Source of the DNA: Bubalus kerabau
Lineage: Eukaryota; Chordata; Mammalia; Artiodactyla; Bovidae
Length of the DNA stretch: 64,000 nt
Direction: 5' to 3'
Assembly (NCBI RefSeq): GCF_029407905.1
Contig: NC_073635.1
Coordinates: forward strand, 40,911,501-40,975,500
Under the pieces are notes generated by a model. It did not search any database, was not told the origin of the DNA, and saw only the letters and a program-made list of their open reading frames with translations. Below are positions 12,201-22,990 of the stretch, piece by piece (within the stretch, counting starts at the first letter, position 1; each line of letters starts with the position of its first letter). The position numbers were made by a program, and so were the translations under genes.

Positions 12201-13044
12201 CCTCTATGACCCACCTCCCAGAATATTGGAAATAAAAGCAAAAATAAACAAATGGGACCTAATTAACCTTAAAAGCTTCTGCACATCAAAAGAAACTATC
12301 AGCAAGGTGAAAAGACAGCCTTCAGAATGGGAGAAGATAATAGCAAATGAAGCAACTGACAAACAACTAATCTCGAGAATATACAAGCAACTCCTACAGC
12401 TCAACTCCAGAAAAATAAATGACCCAATCAAAAAATGGGCCAAAGAACTAAATAGACATTTCTCCAAAGAAGACATACAGATGGCTAACAAACACATGAA
12501 AAGATGCTCAACATCACTCATTATCAGAGAAATGCAAATCAAAACCACTATGAGGTACCATTTCACACCAGTCAGAATGGCTGCGATCCAAAAGTCTACA
12601 AGTAATAAATGCTGGAGAGGGTGTGGAGAAAAGGGAACCCTCTTACACTGTTGGTGGGAATGCAAACTAGTACAGCCACTATGGAGAACAGTGTGGAGAT
12701 TCCTTAAAAAACTGGAAATAGAACTGCCTTATGATCCAGCAATCCCACTGCTGGGCATACACACTGAGAAAACCAGAAGGGAAAGAGACACGAGTACCCC
12801 AATGTTCATCGCAGCACTGTTTATAATAGCCAGGACATGGAAGCAACCTAGATGTCCATCAGCAGATGAATGGATAAGAAAGCAGTGGTACATATACACA
12901 ATGGAGTATTATTCAGCCATTAAAAAGAATACATTTGAATCAGTTCTAATGAGGTGGATGAAACTGGAGCCTATTATACAGAGTGAAGTAAGCCAGAAAG
13001 AAAAACACCAATACAGTATACTAACGCATATATATGGAATTTAG
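9225..13044 (+). pseudogene. L1 ORF2 (endonuclease-reverse transcriptase), one frameshift
   Basis: L1 ORF2p nicks target DNA and reverse transcribes L1 RNA at the nick. The ATG at 9225 follows an in-frame TAA directly. The first frame gives 994 residues to 12209: an APE-type endonuclease with N13, E42 (QETHL), Y114, D144/N146 (GDFN), D204 and D228/H229 (SDH) all present, then the reverse transcriptase with FADD at residues 699-702 (nt 11319-11330). An apparent one-base insertion near 12187-12190 shifts the frame. The rest is open to 13044 and includes the Cys-rich motif C-x3-C-x7-H-x4-C at about 12610-12663. Active-site residues are intact; only the C-terminal ~280 residues are out of frame. 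Confidence 0.95.
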
Positions 13045-13446
13045 AAAGATGGTAACAATAACCCTGTGTACGAGACAGCAAAAGAGACACTGATGTATAG
13101 AACAGTCTTATGGACTCTGTGGGAAAGGGAGAGGGTGGGAAGATTTGGGAGAATGGCATTTAAACATGTAAAATATCATGTATGAAATGAGTTGCCAGTC
13201 CAGGTTCGATGCACGATACTGGATGCTTGGGGCTGGTGCACTGGGACGACCCAGAGGGATGGAATGGGGAGGGAGGAGGGAGGAGGGCTCAGGATGGGGA
13301 ACACATGTATACCTGTGGCAGATTCATTTTGATATTTGGCAAATCTAATACAGTTATGTAAAGTTTAAAAAGAAAATAAAATTTAAAAAAAAAAGAAAAG
13401 AAAATAAAATTTCAGTGTTTAAAAAGTTAAAAAAAAAAAAAAAAAA
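13045..13446 (+). other. L1 3' UTR and poly(A) tail
   Basis: Includes a G-rich tract at 13266-13287 with four G-runs of three or more (G-quadruplex potential, a known L1 3' UTR trait), AATAAA signals at 13375-13380 and 13403-13408, and a terminal A run at about 13430-13446. An A-rich stretch near 13384-13400 precedes a short non-A insert (TTCAGTGTTTAAAAAGTT, 13411-13428), so the tail is bipartite. Confidence 0.85.
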
Positions 13447-13459
13447 AGAAGAGAAGCTA
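13447..13459. repeat. TSD of full-length L1, right copy
   Basis: AGAAGAGAAGCTA, identical to 5013-5025, directly after the poly(A). Confidence 0.95.
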
Positions 13460-14615
13460 AAGGCAAAGGAGAAAAGGAAAGACATACCCATTTGCATGCA
13501 GAGTTCCAAAGAATAGCAAGGAGAGATAAGAAAGCCTTCCTCAGAGATAAATGCAAAGAAATAGAGGAAAACAATAGAATGCAAAAATCTAGAGATCTCT
13601 TCAAGAAAATTAGAGATACAGGGAACATATCATGCAAAGATGGGCACAATAAAGGACAGAAATGGTATGGACCTAACAGAAGCAGAAGATATTAAGAAGT
13701 GGCAAGAATACACAGAAGAACGATATGAAAAAAAAAAGTCACAAAGAGCCAGACATCCTGGAATCTGAAGTCAAGTGGGCCTTAGGAACCATCAGTATGA
13801 ACAAAGCTAGTGGAGGTGATGGAATTCCAGCTGAGGTAGTTCAAATCCTACAAGATGATGCTGTGAAAGTGCTGCACTCAATATGCCAGCAAATTAGGAA
13901 AACTCAGCAGTGGCCACAGGACTGAAAAGGTCAATTTTGATTCCAATACCCAAGAAAGGCAATGCCAAAGAATGCTCAAACTACCACACAATTGCACTCA
14001 TCTCACACGCTATCAAAGTAATGCTGAAAACTCTCCAAGCCAGGCTTCAACAGTACATGAACCTGAACTTCCAGATATACAAGCTGGATTTAGAAAAGGC
14101 AGAGGAAGCAGAGATCGCAATGCCAACATCCACTGGATCATCAAAAAAGCAAGAGAGTTCCAGAAAAATATCTACTTCTGTTTTATTGATTATGCCAAAG
14201 CCTTTGACTGTGTAAACCTCAACGAACTTTGGAAAAGATGGGAATACCAGACCACCTGACTTGCCTCTTGAGAAATCTGTATGCAGGTCAGGAAGCAACA
14301 GTTAGAACTGGACATGGAACAACAGACTGGTTCCAAATAGGGAAAGAAATACTTCAAGGCTGTATATTGTCACCTGCTTATTTAACTTATATGCAGAGTA
14401 TATCATGAGATACACTTGGCTGGAGGAAGCACAAGCTGGAATCAAGATTGCCGGGAGAAATATCAATAACCTCAAATATGCAGATAACACCACCCTTATG
14501 GGAGAAAGTGGAAAAGAACTGAAGAGCCTTTTGATGAAAGTGAAAGTGGAGAGTGAAAAAGTTGGCTTAAAGCTCAACACTTAGAAAAGTAAGATCATGG
14601 CATCTGGCCCCATCA
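13460..14615 (+). mobile_element. Host BovB LINE, part 2 (reverse transcriptase region)
   Basis: Continues the BovB reading of 3942-5025 after removal of the L1. Encodes broken RTE reverse transcriptase: ALGTISMNKASGGDGIP near 13780, motif A (CFIDYAKAFDC) near 14180-14215 and motif C at 14477-14488. Motif C reads YADN rather than YADD, which would abolish catalysis even without the frameshifts. The part ends in GGCCCCATCA (14606-14615), the left TSD of the antisense BovB. Confidence 0.9.
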
Positions 14616-15426
14616 GTTCAGTTCAGTTCAGTTCACTTGCTCAATCATGTCCGACTCTTTGAGATCCCAGAAACACAGCAGGCCAGGCCTCCCTGTCCAT
14701 CCCCAACTCCTGGAGTTCACCCAAACCCATGTCCATCAAGTCAGTGATGCCATAAAGCCATCTCATCCTCTGTTGTCCCCTTCTCCTCCTGCCCTCAATC
14801 TTTCCCAGCATCAGGGTCTTTTCAAATGAGTCAGCTCTTCACATCAGATGGCCAAAGTACTGGAGTTTCAGCTTTAGCATCAGTCATTCCAACGAACACC
14901 CAGGACTGATCTTCTTTAGGATGGACTGGTTGGATCTCCTTGCAGTCCAAGGGATTCTCAAGAGTTTTCTCCAACACCACACTTCAAAAGCATCAATTAT
15001 TCGGTGCTCAGCTTTCTTCATAGTCCAACTCTCACATCCATACATGACCAGTGGAAAAACCATAGCCTTGACTAGATAGACCTTTGTTGGCAAAGTAATG
15101 TCTCTGCTTTTTAATATGCTGTCTAGGTTGGTCATAACTTTCCTTCCAAGGAGTAAGCGTATTTTAATTTCATGGCTGCAATCACCATCTGTTGTGATTT
15201 TGGAGCCCCCCAAAATAAAGTTGGCCACTGTTTCCCCATCTATTTGTCATGAACTGATGGGACCAGATGCCATGATCTTCATTTTCTGAATGTTGGGCTT
15301 TAAGCCAACTTTTTAACTCTCCTCTTTCACTTTCATCAAGAGGCTCTTCAGTTCTTTTTCACTTTCTGCCATAAGGGTGGTGTCCTCTGCATATCTTAGG
15401 TTATTGATATTTCTCCCAGCAGTCTT
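14616..15426 (-). mobile_element. Antisense 5'-truncated BovB inserted in host BovB
   Basis: Minus-strand BovB 3' end, starting at the (TGAAC)n tail (GTTCAGTTCAGTTCAGTTC on the plus strand) and truncated at 15426. TSDs GGCCCCATCA (14606-14615) and GGTCCCATCA (15427-15436) match 9 of 10. It carries a decayed C-terminal coding end in the minus frame at 14884-15228. Because its host continues in the opposite direction just to the right, its first ~650 bp form an inverted repeat with 15427-16134. Confidence 0.92.
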
Positions 15427-16134
15427 GGTCCCATCACTTCATGGCAAATAGATAGGGATACAGTGGAAGCAGTGAGAGACCTTATTTTGGGGGGCTCCAA
15501 AATCACTGCAGATGGTGACTGCAGCCATGAAATTAAAAGATGCTTGCTCCTTGGAAGAAAAGTTATGACCAACCTAGACAGCTTATTAAAAGGCAGAGAT
15601 ATTACTTTGCCAACAAAGGTCCATCTAGTCAAAGCTATGGTTTTTCCAGTAGTCATGTATGGATGTGAGAGTTGGACTATAAAGAAAGCTGAGCACTGAA
15701 GAATTGATGCTTCTGAACTGTGGTGTTGGAGAAGACTCTTGAGAGTCCCTTGGACTACAAGGAGATCCAACCAGTCCATCCCAAAGGAAATCAATACTGA
15801 AATTCATTGGAAGTTCTGATGCTGAAGCTGAAACTCCAATACTTTGTCCACCTGATCCGAAGAACTGATCATTTGAAAAGACCCTGATGCTGGGAAAGAG
15901 TGAAGGCAGGAGGAGAAGGGGGTGACAGAGGATGAGATGGTTGGATGGCATCACCAACTCAATGGACATGAGTTTGAATAAGCTGGCCTTACTCAAGGCC
16001 CACTTACTTGAGTAAGATGGCTAAGGAAGCCATCTGGGTGTTGGCGATGGACACGGAGGCGTGGTGTGCTGCAGTCCATGGGGTCGCAAAGAGTCAGACG
16101 TGACTGAGCGACTGAACTGAACTGAACTGAATTG
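15427..16134 (+). mobile_element. Host BovB LINE, part 3 (3' end)
   Basis: Resumes the host BovB at GGTCCCATCACTTCATGG and runs to its 3' end GAGCGACTGAACTGAACTG near 16130. Frame 15463-15699 encodes the C-terminal region (SKITADGDCSHEIK, KVMTNLDSLLKGRDITLP). A ~55-bp insertion at about 15980-16037 contains two perfect small hairpins. The three host parts total ~2.95 kb, close to a complete BovB. Confidence 0.9.
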
Positions 16135-16190
16135 CTTTACAGAATTTTGCTATTTTCTGTCAAACCTCAATATGAATCAGCCAACATTTA
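16135..16190 (-). mobile_element. L1 3' UTR scrap
   Basis: CTTTACAGAATTTTG and the CAAACCTCAA-ATGAATCAGCCA text match 2180-2230 (the minus-strand L1 3' UTR). Both ends are undefined; the left joins the BovB tail directly. Confidence 0.6.
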
Positions 16191-16794
16191 GGGTGCATTT
16201 TTTTCTAATTGAATTAGTACAGTGTATAATAAGTCTAGCCAACTTGCCCCCTTTAAAAAAATCTATCATATATGCATTAATTTAGATGTAGTTTCAAATA
16301 TTAATTCTTTCTAAATGATACTTCAAAACTTTGCAGTGTCTTTCTATTAGATAAAGTACACATTCCAAATTGACATTTTAGGCTCCTCATAATGAAGTCT
16401 CTACTCCCTCCCTGCCTTATATGTTCCAGCCAATGAAGCTATTTGAATTACCTGCAGATGTCTGTGATATCAATGGACAATGCTATCAGTATGCGTCTCC
16501 TTTAAACACTTTTCAGGAGCCACAATTGGGCAGAGCCCTCAGTGACCAGCCATAAATCCTGAAGCCACATTCCCCACATTGCTTTCCACCAAAGTCTAAG
16601 AATGCCAGGTTAACTAGCCTTGGTACCTTGACTCCTATTGTAACCATCAACATGGCCAAATTTTTCCTCAGACCTGCACTGTTCCCTGAGCCTCCTCTAT
16701 CTAATCCTCCCTTACCTCTTTTTTCCCAAGCTTGAGACCTGTACTGGTCTCATGCTCTCCCTGCCTTTTCCAGTTCCGTCCCCTTTGCATATAT
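16191..16794. other. Mostly unique DNA with a possible L2 interior
   Basis: GGCTCCTCATAATGAAGTCT at 16381-16400 and the TTCCAGCC text after it resemble the L2 3' UTR interior that would precede 17011-17440. The remainder is not assigned. Confidence 0.4.
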
Positions 16795-17010
16795 GCTAAG
16801 TTCTCTTCAGTCATATCCTAGTCTTTACAACCCTATGGACTGTATCCTGACAGGCTCCTCTATCCACGGATTCTTCAGGCAAGAGTGCTAGACTGTGTTG
16901 CCATTTCCTCCTCCATGGGATCTTCCTGACCCAGGGATTGAACCTGTGTCTCTTATGTCTCCTGCATTGGCAGGTGGGTTCTTTATCTCTAACACCACCT
17001 GGAAAGCCCT
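16795..17010 (-). mobile_element. Bov-tA SINE
   Basis: On the minus strand this is a tRNA-derived head (GGCTTTCCAGGTGGTGTTAG with box A/B-like text through the TGGGTCAGGAAGATCCC region) joined to a Bov-A body that ends at the AGTCATATC-type 3' part. About 215 bp, non-coding, with many substitutions. It splits an L2-like segment. Confidence 0.85.
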
Positions 17011-17440
17011 CCCTTCCCTTTACCCTTCAACAAATCTATTCTAGATCATTTTCTACCTTGTCTTCTTCTCTTAGAGGATTTGAACCAACCCACTGCTCTC
17101 AGAAAAGGTACATGCTTTTCAACTATGTACTTGTTCTTCCTACAATGTTCTTCTCCTTCTACCTGTCTAAATCTTGCTGACCATAAAGTGGCAAACTCTA
17201 TCTAAGCTCAAACATGCCTCATATATGTACCTTCCATAATCTTTTCAACTTGTGAATTTTATAAAATAAAATAAAAAAAAGGCTTTTGTTATAGCTCTTC
17301 CTGTACAATACCTCATCTTCCCATTGGACTTTAAGCCTCTTGATGGAAGAAACATGTCTTATCTTCATAAAGTATAAACATAGCATCTTGAAAGTTCTAG
17401 AAATTCAATATGTATTTGATGAATTATATTGCTTTATTTC
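17011..17440 (+). mobile_element. L2 LINE 3' end
   Basis: Ordered L2-like motifs: CAATGTTCTTCTCCTTC near 17140, CCTGTCTAAATCTTGCTGA near 17162, and GGACTTTAAGCCTCTTGATG near 17326 preceding a TGTCTTAT text. Strongly diverged, non-coding and much older than the Bov repeats. Confidence 0.6.
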
Positions 17441-19559
17441 ATTAGGTGCTTTATTAGAAAAGATTGAGGCTGGGTTATCAAAATAAAATACCATTTATGA
17501 TCTAAAGCCCCTCTTTACATTTACATCCAAATCTTTTATAACATTCCAATAAATTAGAAAGCAATAGTGTACTGCAGATTAGATTACATTATTATTATTA
17601 GATTATTATTTCTGTAGTAGCCAGTCTAGATCTGGTCTACAAATAAACTAAGAAATGTCATTATATGATAGTGAGAAAATCCCAAGACTCATGGGTAGTT
17701 AATGAAATTCACATGTAAGTAAGTACTATAATAACCATGACCCTAAAATATGTTAGATAAGCACTAAACATCAGTGTAAAGGAGTTGGAATTAAGAGTTT
17801 CTGAAGAGACCAAAAGACTAGGCATTTAGGATATAGATAGGAAAGAAAATGCCATACTAAGATATTAAAATATTCAGAAATCTGTTCTTATTTATCACTT
17901 AAAAATATAATGAAAAGAATGAAACATAAAATGGTTTCTAAATGAGTTTTCTTAAATGGAAAAAAAGCATTATCATGGTATAATAACAGAATATATGGTA
18001 ATTTAAAACATGATTTTATCATTTTCTAAATTATTATCAAAGCTCTCAAAATTTTAATCTATTGACCCATAAGCTGTGATAAATATTTTATTCCTATCTA
18101 TATATTTCATATAGATATCATAACATCATTTTTAGAATTTTAATGGCAAATGTATAAAAAGTTATTTGAGTGAAACCTTTCAGCAATTCCAAGTCGAATG
18201 GACACATGCTATATTTGCACCATATTTTGCCTAGTAGTCAAAGTCCAAAGGTCACTTTGGTTAGCCATGTGTCACTCTGATTAGCCATTTAGTACACTAT
18301 TTACCTATGAATTGTTAGTTTTCAGTCTAATGCTGTTTTCAGTTAGTTATGACCACTTCTACATTAAAGAGAATTAACAAATCAAAATCAATAAAACAAT
18401 TTGGGATTTCAGAAGGAATTAAATATAGAAGCAAATTATTAATGCTTAGGCAAATTCCCTTAGAATCAGTTGCCCATTAGGATGGTAGTCGACAAATACA
18501 GTTTATGTTCTGAAAGGATAGCAAAAGGATCAGTAGAAGGACAATTTAACCTCTTTGTGAAGAATATTTGGTTATATTAGTTATGACCTCATGTACTGCT
18601 GCATAATAAATAAACCTATGATTAGTTGTATGATCTTGTTATGAAATCTAATGGAATGATTTTCATTATTTTGCAAAAAAAAGTATAGTAACTTTTGATT
18701 AACAAACCACTAAACCTCTGCCAATAAATCTAACAATATGAGATATTCTTATAAGGCAATAGTGGTGGTAAAAGGAGTTTTTGATTTAATTTTGAAAAAA
18801 AAAATACCCATGCCTAATTGTCCTATAGTTTAAACATTTTCGATTTATTATGTTGGGCATAGGGAGATCAACTTGATAAGAAAAGCCAAGGATATAGAGA
18901 ACAATGGTAATTCCAGAATGAATCACATGTAATAAATGGTTATTTGTGGTGATAATACTTTAAGCAATGTTGGATTTGTCTGTTTTCATCTGTTATGCTT
19001 TTAACCAAATGTCATCTTTAACACTGTCTCAGAGGTTGTTTTATATGGTTATTTTGCAGTATGTTGAAACCCTACAAATCTAATCTGTATACTCTGCTCT
19101 GTACTGTAGTACAGAGTACAAAAATCAGTACAAAAGTCTTCTGTTTATAAAACAGTAAAACCCTATCCCATATTCATTATTAAATATATTTTTAATATCT
19201 GAAATATAATGTTTCTATGCTATTTTTGAGGGTTTCCTGGTGACTGACTGGACTTCAACCATTTTCATTCTGTAGATTTTCTTAACTTTCATTTAATTAG
19301 AGATGCTGTTCGCTTTCTGACAAGACCTTAGGTCCTTTACATTCACACACTTTGCTTAATATTCCCCTGAGTCATGATTTAATTGTTTAAATCATGTCTT
19401 CACCACTTATTTTATTTCCTTATGTTCTATCATCACTCATTCTAGATTTCCATTTTTTTTTTCAGAAATAATTTGGAGAAAAACATGCTTAATTAAAAAT
19501 TCATATTTATAAATGGTATTTTATCATCCCTGTTACTTGATAACCCAGAAATTCCACAA

Positions 19560-19560
<1 letters not shown>
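17441..19560. other. Unique AT-rich DNA, no gene seen
   Basis: About 2.1 kb without a recognisable transposon, reading frame or CpG cluster. Confidence 0.6.

Positions 19561-19562
<2 letters not shown>

Positions 19563-19615
<53 letters not shown>
19563..19615. repeat. (GT)n(AT)n compound microsatellite
   Basis: About 14 GT dinucleotides followed by about 11 TA/AT dinucleotides; likely length-polymorphic. Confidence 0.95.
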
Positions 19616-19622
<7 letters not shown>

Positions 19623-19760
19623 AGCACTAACTCAAACTGAAACATGCACCCCAGTGTTCATAGAAGTCTTATTTATAATAGCTGAGGTATGGAAGCAATC
19701 TAAGTGTCCATCAACAGATAAATGGATAAAGAACATGTGAATGGATAAAGAAGATGTAAT
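19616..19760 (+). mobile_element. Old L1 ORF2/3' fragment
   Basis: The text CACCCCAGTGTTCATAG through GTCCATCAACAGATAAATGG corresponds to the ORF2 C-terminal coding region at 12795-12875 of the full-length L1, heavily diverged. It contains a short internal duplication of AATGGATAAAGAA (19721-19760). Confidence 0.75.
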
Positions 19761-19843
19761 AGTTCCCAGACCATGGATGGAACCACAGCCCCTTGCATTG
19801 AAAGCTGAGAGTCTTAACCACTTAACCACTAGCAAATTCCCCT
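19761..19843 (-). mobile_element. tRNA-derived CHR-type SINE head
   Basis: On the minus strand: a GGGGAATTTGCTAGTGGTTA start, then GACTCTCAGCTTTCAATGC, GGGGCTGTGG and ATGGTCTGGG. This pattern matches cetartiodactyl CHR/tRNA SINE heads with box A and B spacing. Only ~83 bp remain. Confidence 0.65.
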
Positions 19844-20280
19844 AAAACTTTAGTTTTCCAAACATTCATTTCTACTTGTTGTTTTGTTAAACGAAAACTC
19901 AAGTCCAAAAAAATTAGAATATCTCTGGAACTTTCCAATGTACCAAATACGAATTCAAATTAGATTATGAAGCTAAAATAAAATTAAAGGAAAGGATTTT
20001 GAATCCTGGTTAACCCTGAATTTTTTTCCCCCTGTTTTTAGTTGGACAAGATTAAAGACAATAACTGTAAATGAGAGAGTCAACTCCTAGATAGGTTGAT
20101 AAGAAGTCCAGGATTCCCAAGGAGGAGAAAGGGGTCTAGGTCTCTCAAGGAGAAAAGGACAAAAGTTCTTTTCTACATTGCTTTGTCTTAGTCAATATAA
20201 CAATGTATCTTGCTCGAAGACATGTTTCTCCTTAGCAAGCACCTTCTGAATAATCCTGTCATCTTAAAATCTATCCCTCT
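19844..20280. other. Unique DNA, no gene seen
   Basis: No recognisable element or gene between the CHR head and the next SINE. Confidence 0.55.
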
Positions 20281-20395
20281 CCAGTATTCTTACCTGGAGA
20301 ATCTCATGGACAGAGGAGCCTGATAGGCTACAATTAACGGGGTCACAAAGAGTCTGACACAACTGAGAGACTTTACTTTCTTTCTTTTCTATGGG
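20281..20395 (+). mobile_element. Bov-A SINE monomer (partial)
   Basis: CCAGTATTCTTACCTGGAGA to CACAAAGAGTCTGACACAAC is one Bov-A unit; it ends in a CTTTACTTTCTTTC tail. Confidence 0.85.
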
Positions 20396-20609
20396 AGTGG
20401 ATCTGGTGAGATCTTTCTATTGTTCATTCTAATCTTGTTAACTTAAAATGTATGTTATGGAAGTGGGTCTGAAAAAAGTATGTAAGGTCTTGATAAGAAT
20501 AGCTAGGGGGGCATTCTCCATCCCCCTTCTGATGTCTATGTCAGAAGCTTTCTCTGTACCTTTTATTAAAGTAGCCCTTGAGTGATCAACCTGGTCCCTG
20601 GTCCCGAAG

Positions 20610-20620
20610 CTATCATATAT
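20610..20620. repeat. TSD of BovB 20621-21390, left copy
   Basis: CTATCATATAT, perfect 11-bp match to 21391-21401. Confidence 0.93.
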
Positions 20621-21390
20621 CAGTTCAGTTCAGTTCAGTCACTCAGTCGTGTCCAACTCTTTGCAATGCCATGAATCACAGCACACCAGGCCTCCCTGTC
20701 CATCACCAACTCCCGGAGTTCACCCAAACCCACATCCATCGAGTCAGTGATGCCATCCAGCCATCTATCTCATCCTCTGTCATCCCCTTTTCCTTCTGCC
20801 CCCAATCCCTCCCAGCATCAGAGTCCTTTCCAATGAGTCAACTCTTCGCATGAGGTGGCCAAAATACTGGAGTTTCAGCTTTAGCATCATTCCTTCCAAA
20901 GAACACCCAGGACTGATCTCCCAAGAGTCCTCTCCAACACCACAGTTCAAAAGCATCAATTCTCTGGCACTCAGCTTTCTTCACAGTCCAACTCTCACAT
21001 CCATACATGATCACTGGAAAAACCATAGCCTTGGCTAGACGGACCTTTGTTGGCAAAGTAATGTCTCTGCTTTTTAATATGCTATCTAGGTTGGTCATAA
21101 CTTTCCTCCCAAGGAGTAAGTGTCTTTTAATTTCATGGCTGCAGTCACCATTTGCAGTGATTTTGGAGCCCCCAAAAATAAAGTCTGACACTGTTTCCAC
21201 TGTTTCCCCATCTATTTGCCATGAAGTGATGGGACCAGATGCCATGATCTTAGTTTTCTGAATGTTGAGCTTTAAGCCAACTTTTTCTCCTCTTTCACTT
21301 TCATCCAGAGGCTTTTTAGTTCCTCTTCACTTTCTGCCATAAGGGTGGTGTCATCTTCATATCTGAGGTTATTGATATTTCTCCCAGCAT
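20621..21390 (-). mobile_element. 5'-truncated BovB LINE
   Basis: 770 bp of minus-strand BovB 3' end beginning with the (TGAAC)n tail. The minus frame 21245-20838 still encodes 135 residues of the C-terminal region (SKITANGDCSHEIKRHLLLGR, CESWTVKKAE). Perfect 11-bp TSDs bracket it, so it is a comparatively recent insertion. It lacks the endonuclease and the RT core and so is dead on arrival. Confidence 0.95.
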
Positions 21391-21401
21391 CTATCATATA
21401 T
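21391..21401. repeat. TSD of BovB 20621-21390, right copy
   Basis: CTATCATATAT, identical to 20610-20620. Confidence 0.93.
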
Positions 21402-22782
21402 AATGTACAGTTAATTTCTATGAATTGAAAATATATTCTGCATCTCATTCAACCAAATATATAGACTAATAACTTAGGTATTATTAATATGCATTTATTA
21501 CCTCTGTTGAGTTCCATTTTATAAAGTTCTTCATAATTAATGTGGTATTTTAATCATGTTACAATAACAAAAGTCAGTCTAGAAATAACTGGGTTAGGTA
21601 CAATTAGTGATGTCTTGTGGGAGGTATTCTTAAATCAGCCTTAAATAAGTAATTAGATAGAGCAACAAAAAATGTGTGTCACTAGCATTATTAAGAAAAG
21701 AGGATCTACATATTAATTTTAAAAATTAGCTTACAACTGGGAAAAGGAAATTCCAACAATTTAAAATAATGTATACTCAGAGAGTTACAGGAAAATAATC
21801 AGCACTATAGCTTTCCATTACTAATTATTCTTATGAGACCTCATGAACCCAATATTTTTTTTTTTTTTTACGTCAAAAGTGTTGATCATCCAGAAATAAG
21901 AGGAAAAAAAAATTGACAAGGAAATGGTCAGCAGAAAAAAGAGCACAGAGCACAAAGGACTCCTTAAATGGAACACGGTGTTAATAAAATACTTTGAGAG
22001 TTGCATCTGTGTACCACCAGAGAGAGCTGTTTTGAAATCAGCCCTATGAGATTTCAAACATAAACATGACACAGTACAGTTTGTTAGCATGATGTGGGAA
22101 TGCTCATTTTGAAACAGAGTGACAATTTAGTTTAAAAGAGATTTGTAGTCTGTTTTAATTTTCCAACCCATCCAAAATTTCATCTAAATGTAGGACTTGT
22201 ATTAAAAGTTTATACCCAACTAGTTCCTGGTGCATTTTGTCATTTAATTTACTAGTGAGAGTGCATTTACTAATGAGAAGCTACACATGTTATTAAAACA
22301 TATCCTCCTGTTGGGGATCAAATGTAAGGATACCACATTCTGTGTTGTTCTTTAAGGGGAAATATTCATCCTATGAATGAAGACTTACTCCTAACAATAT
22401 TAAATGGCTTCTTGATGCAACTGTTCCCAGTACAAAACTAATCCAGGTGGTGATTTGCGAATATTGCCCTGAAAATCTAATCTCTACAAGGAGCAACACT
22501 GAATGTTCTTGAAGTGAGATTATCAACAAAAATAGCAAAAATAACTAATGAGAGGAACAGGAAAGATAAAGAAATATTTAATATGTACCTACTATGCACT
22601 GACCATTTTCAAATATGTGCAGAATATTGCTATAGGAACAACAAAGTTCAAGTATTTATAAAGGATGAGTTAAAAAATAAATTAACTTTGGTCAATAATA
22701 TGCATTGTTGACAAATAAACATTAGAAACAAAATTTGTCAATATTCATTTCACTCCAATGAGATGATAAGTAATGATTCAAA
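21402..22782. other. Unique AT-rich DNA, no gene seen
   Basis: Short frames only (up to 89 codons, with no recognisable domain). Includes a T run at 21855-21869. Confidence 0.55.
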
Positions 22783-22990
22783 TGGGGCTTTCCTAATAGC
22801 CTGGTTGGTAAAGAATCTACCTGCAATGTGGGAGATGGGTTTGATCCCTGGGTTGGGAAGATCCCCTGGAGGAGGGAAAGGCTAACCACTCCAATATTTT
22901 GGCCTACAGATTTCCGCAGACTGTATAGTTCATGGGATCACAAAGAGTCGGACACAACTGAGCAACTTTCACTTTCACTTTTTCACTTTT
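22783..22990 (+). mobile_element. Bov-tA SINE
   Basis: tRNA head (GGCTTTCCTAATAGCCTGG, then GGTTTGATCCCTGGGTTGG with the box B-like GGTTTGATCC) joined to a Bov-A body ending at CACAACTGAGCAACTTTCAC. A weak TSD pair (ATGATTCAAA / ATGATCTAAA) is present. Confidence 0.9.

Larger units (their letters stand above)
5026..13446 (+). mobile_element. Full-length L1 retrotransposon (bovine L1_BT type)
   Basis: An 8421-bp element with every part of a complete L1: a CpG-rich 5' UTR starting at the canonical GGAGCCAAGATGGCGG-type 5' end, ORF1, a 51-bp spacer, ORF2, a 3' UTR with a G-rich tract, and a poly(A) tail, flanked by perfect 13-bp TSDs. The length fits the ~8.4 kb bovine L1 family. Both ORFs carry one frameshift each and I see no other interruption, so the copy is recent in structure but cannot encode intact proteins. 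It is inserted in the sense direction within an older BovB. Confidence 0.95.

Noticed and set aside
12204..12665. 153-codon open frame on the minus strand across L1 ORF2
   Set aside because: It is antisense to conserved ORF2 coding text and arises from its codon pattern; no known antisense L1 protein matches this position.
14616..16134. A novel palindromic DNA element
   Set aside because: The symmetry is fully explained by an antisense BovB inserted with a TSD in a BovB; kept as a finding for its RNA potential only.
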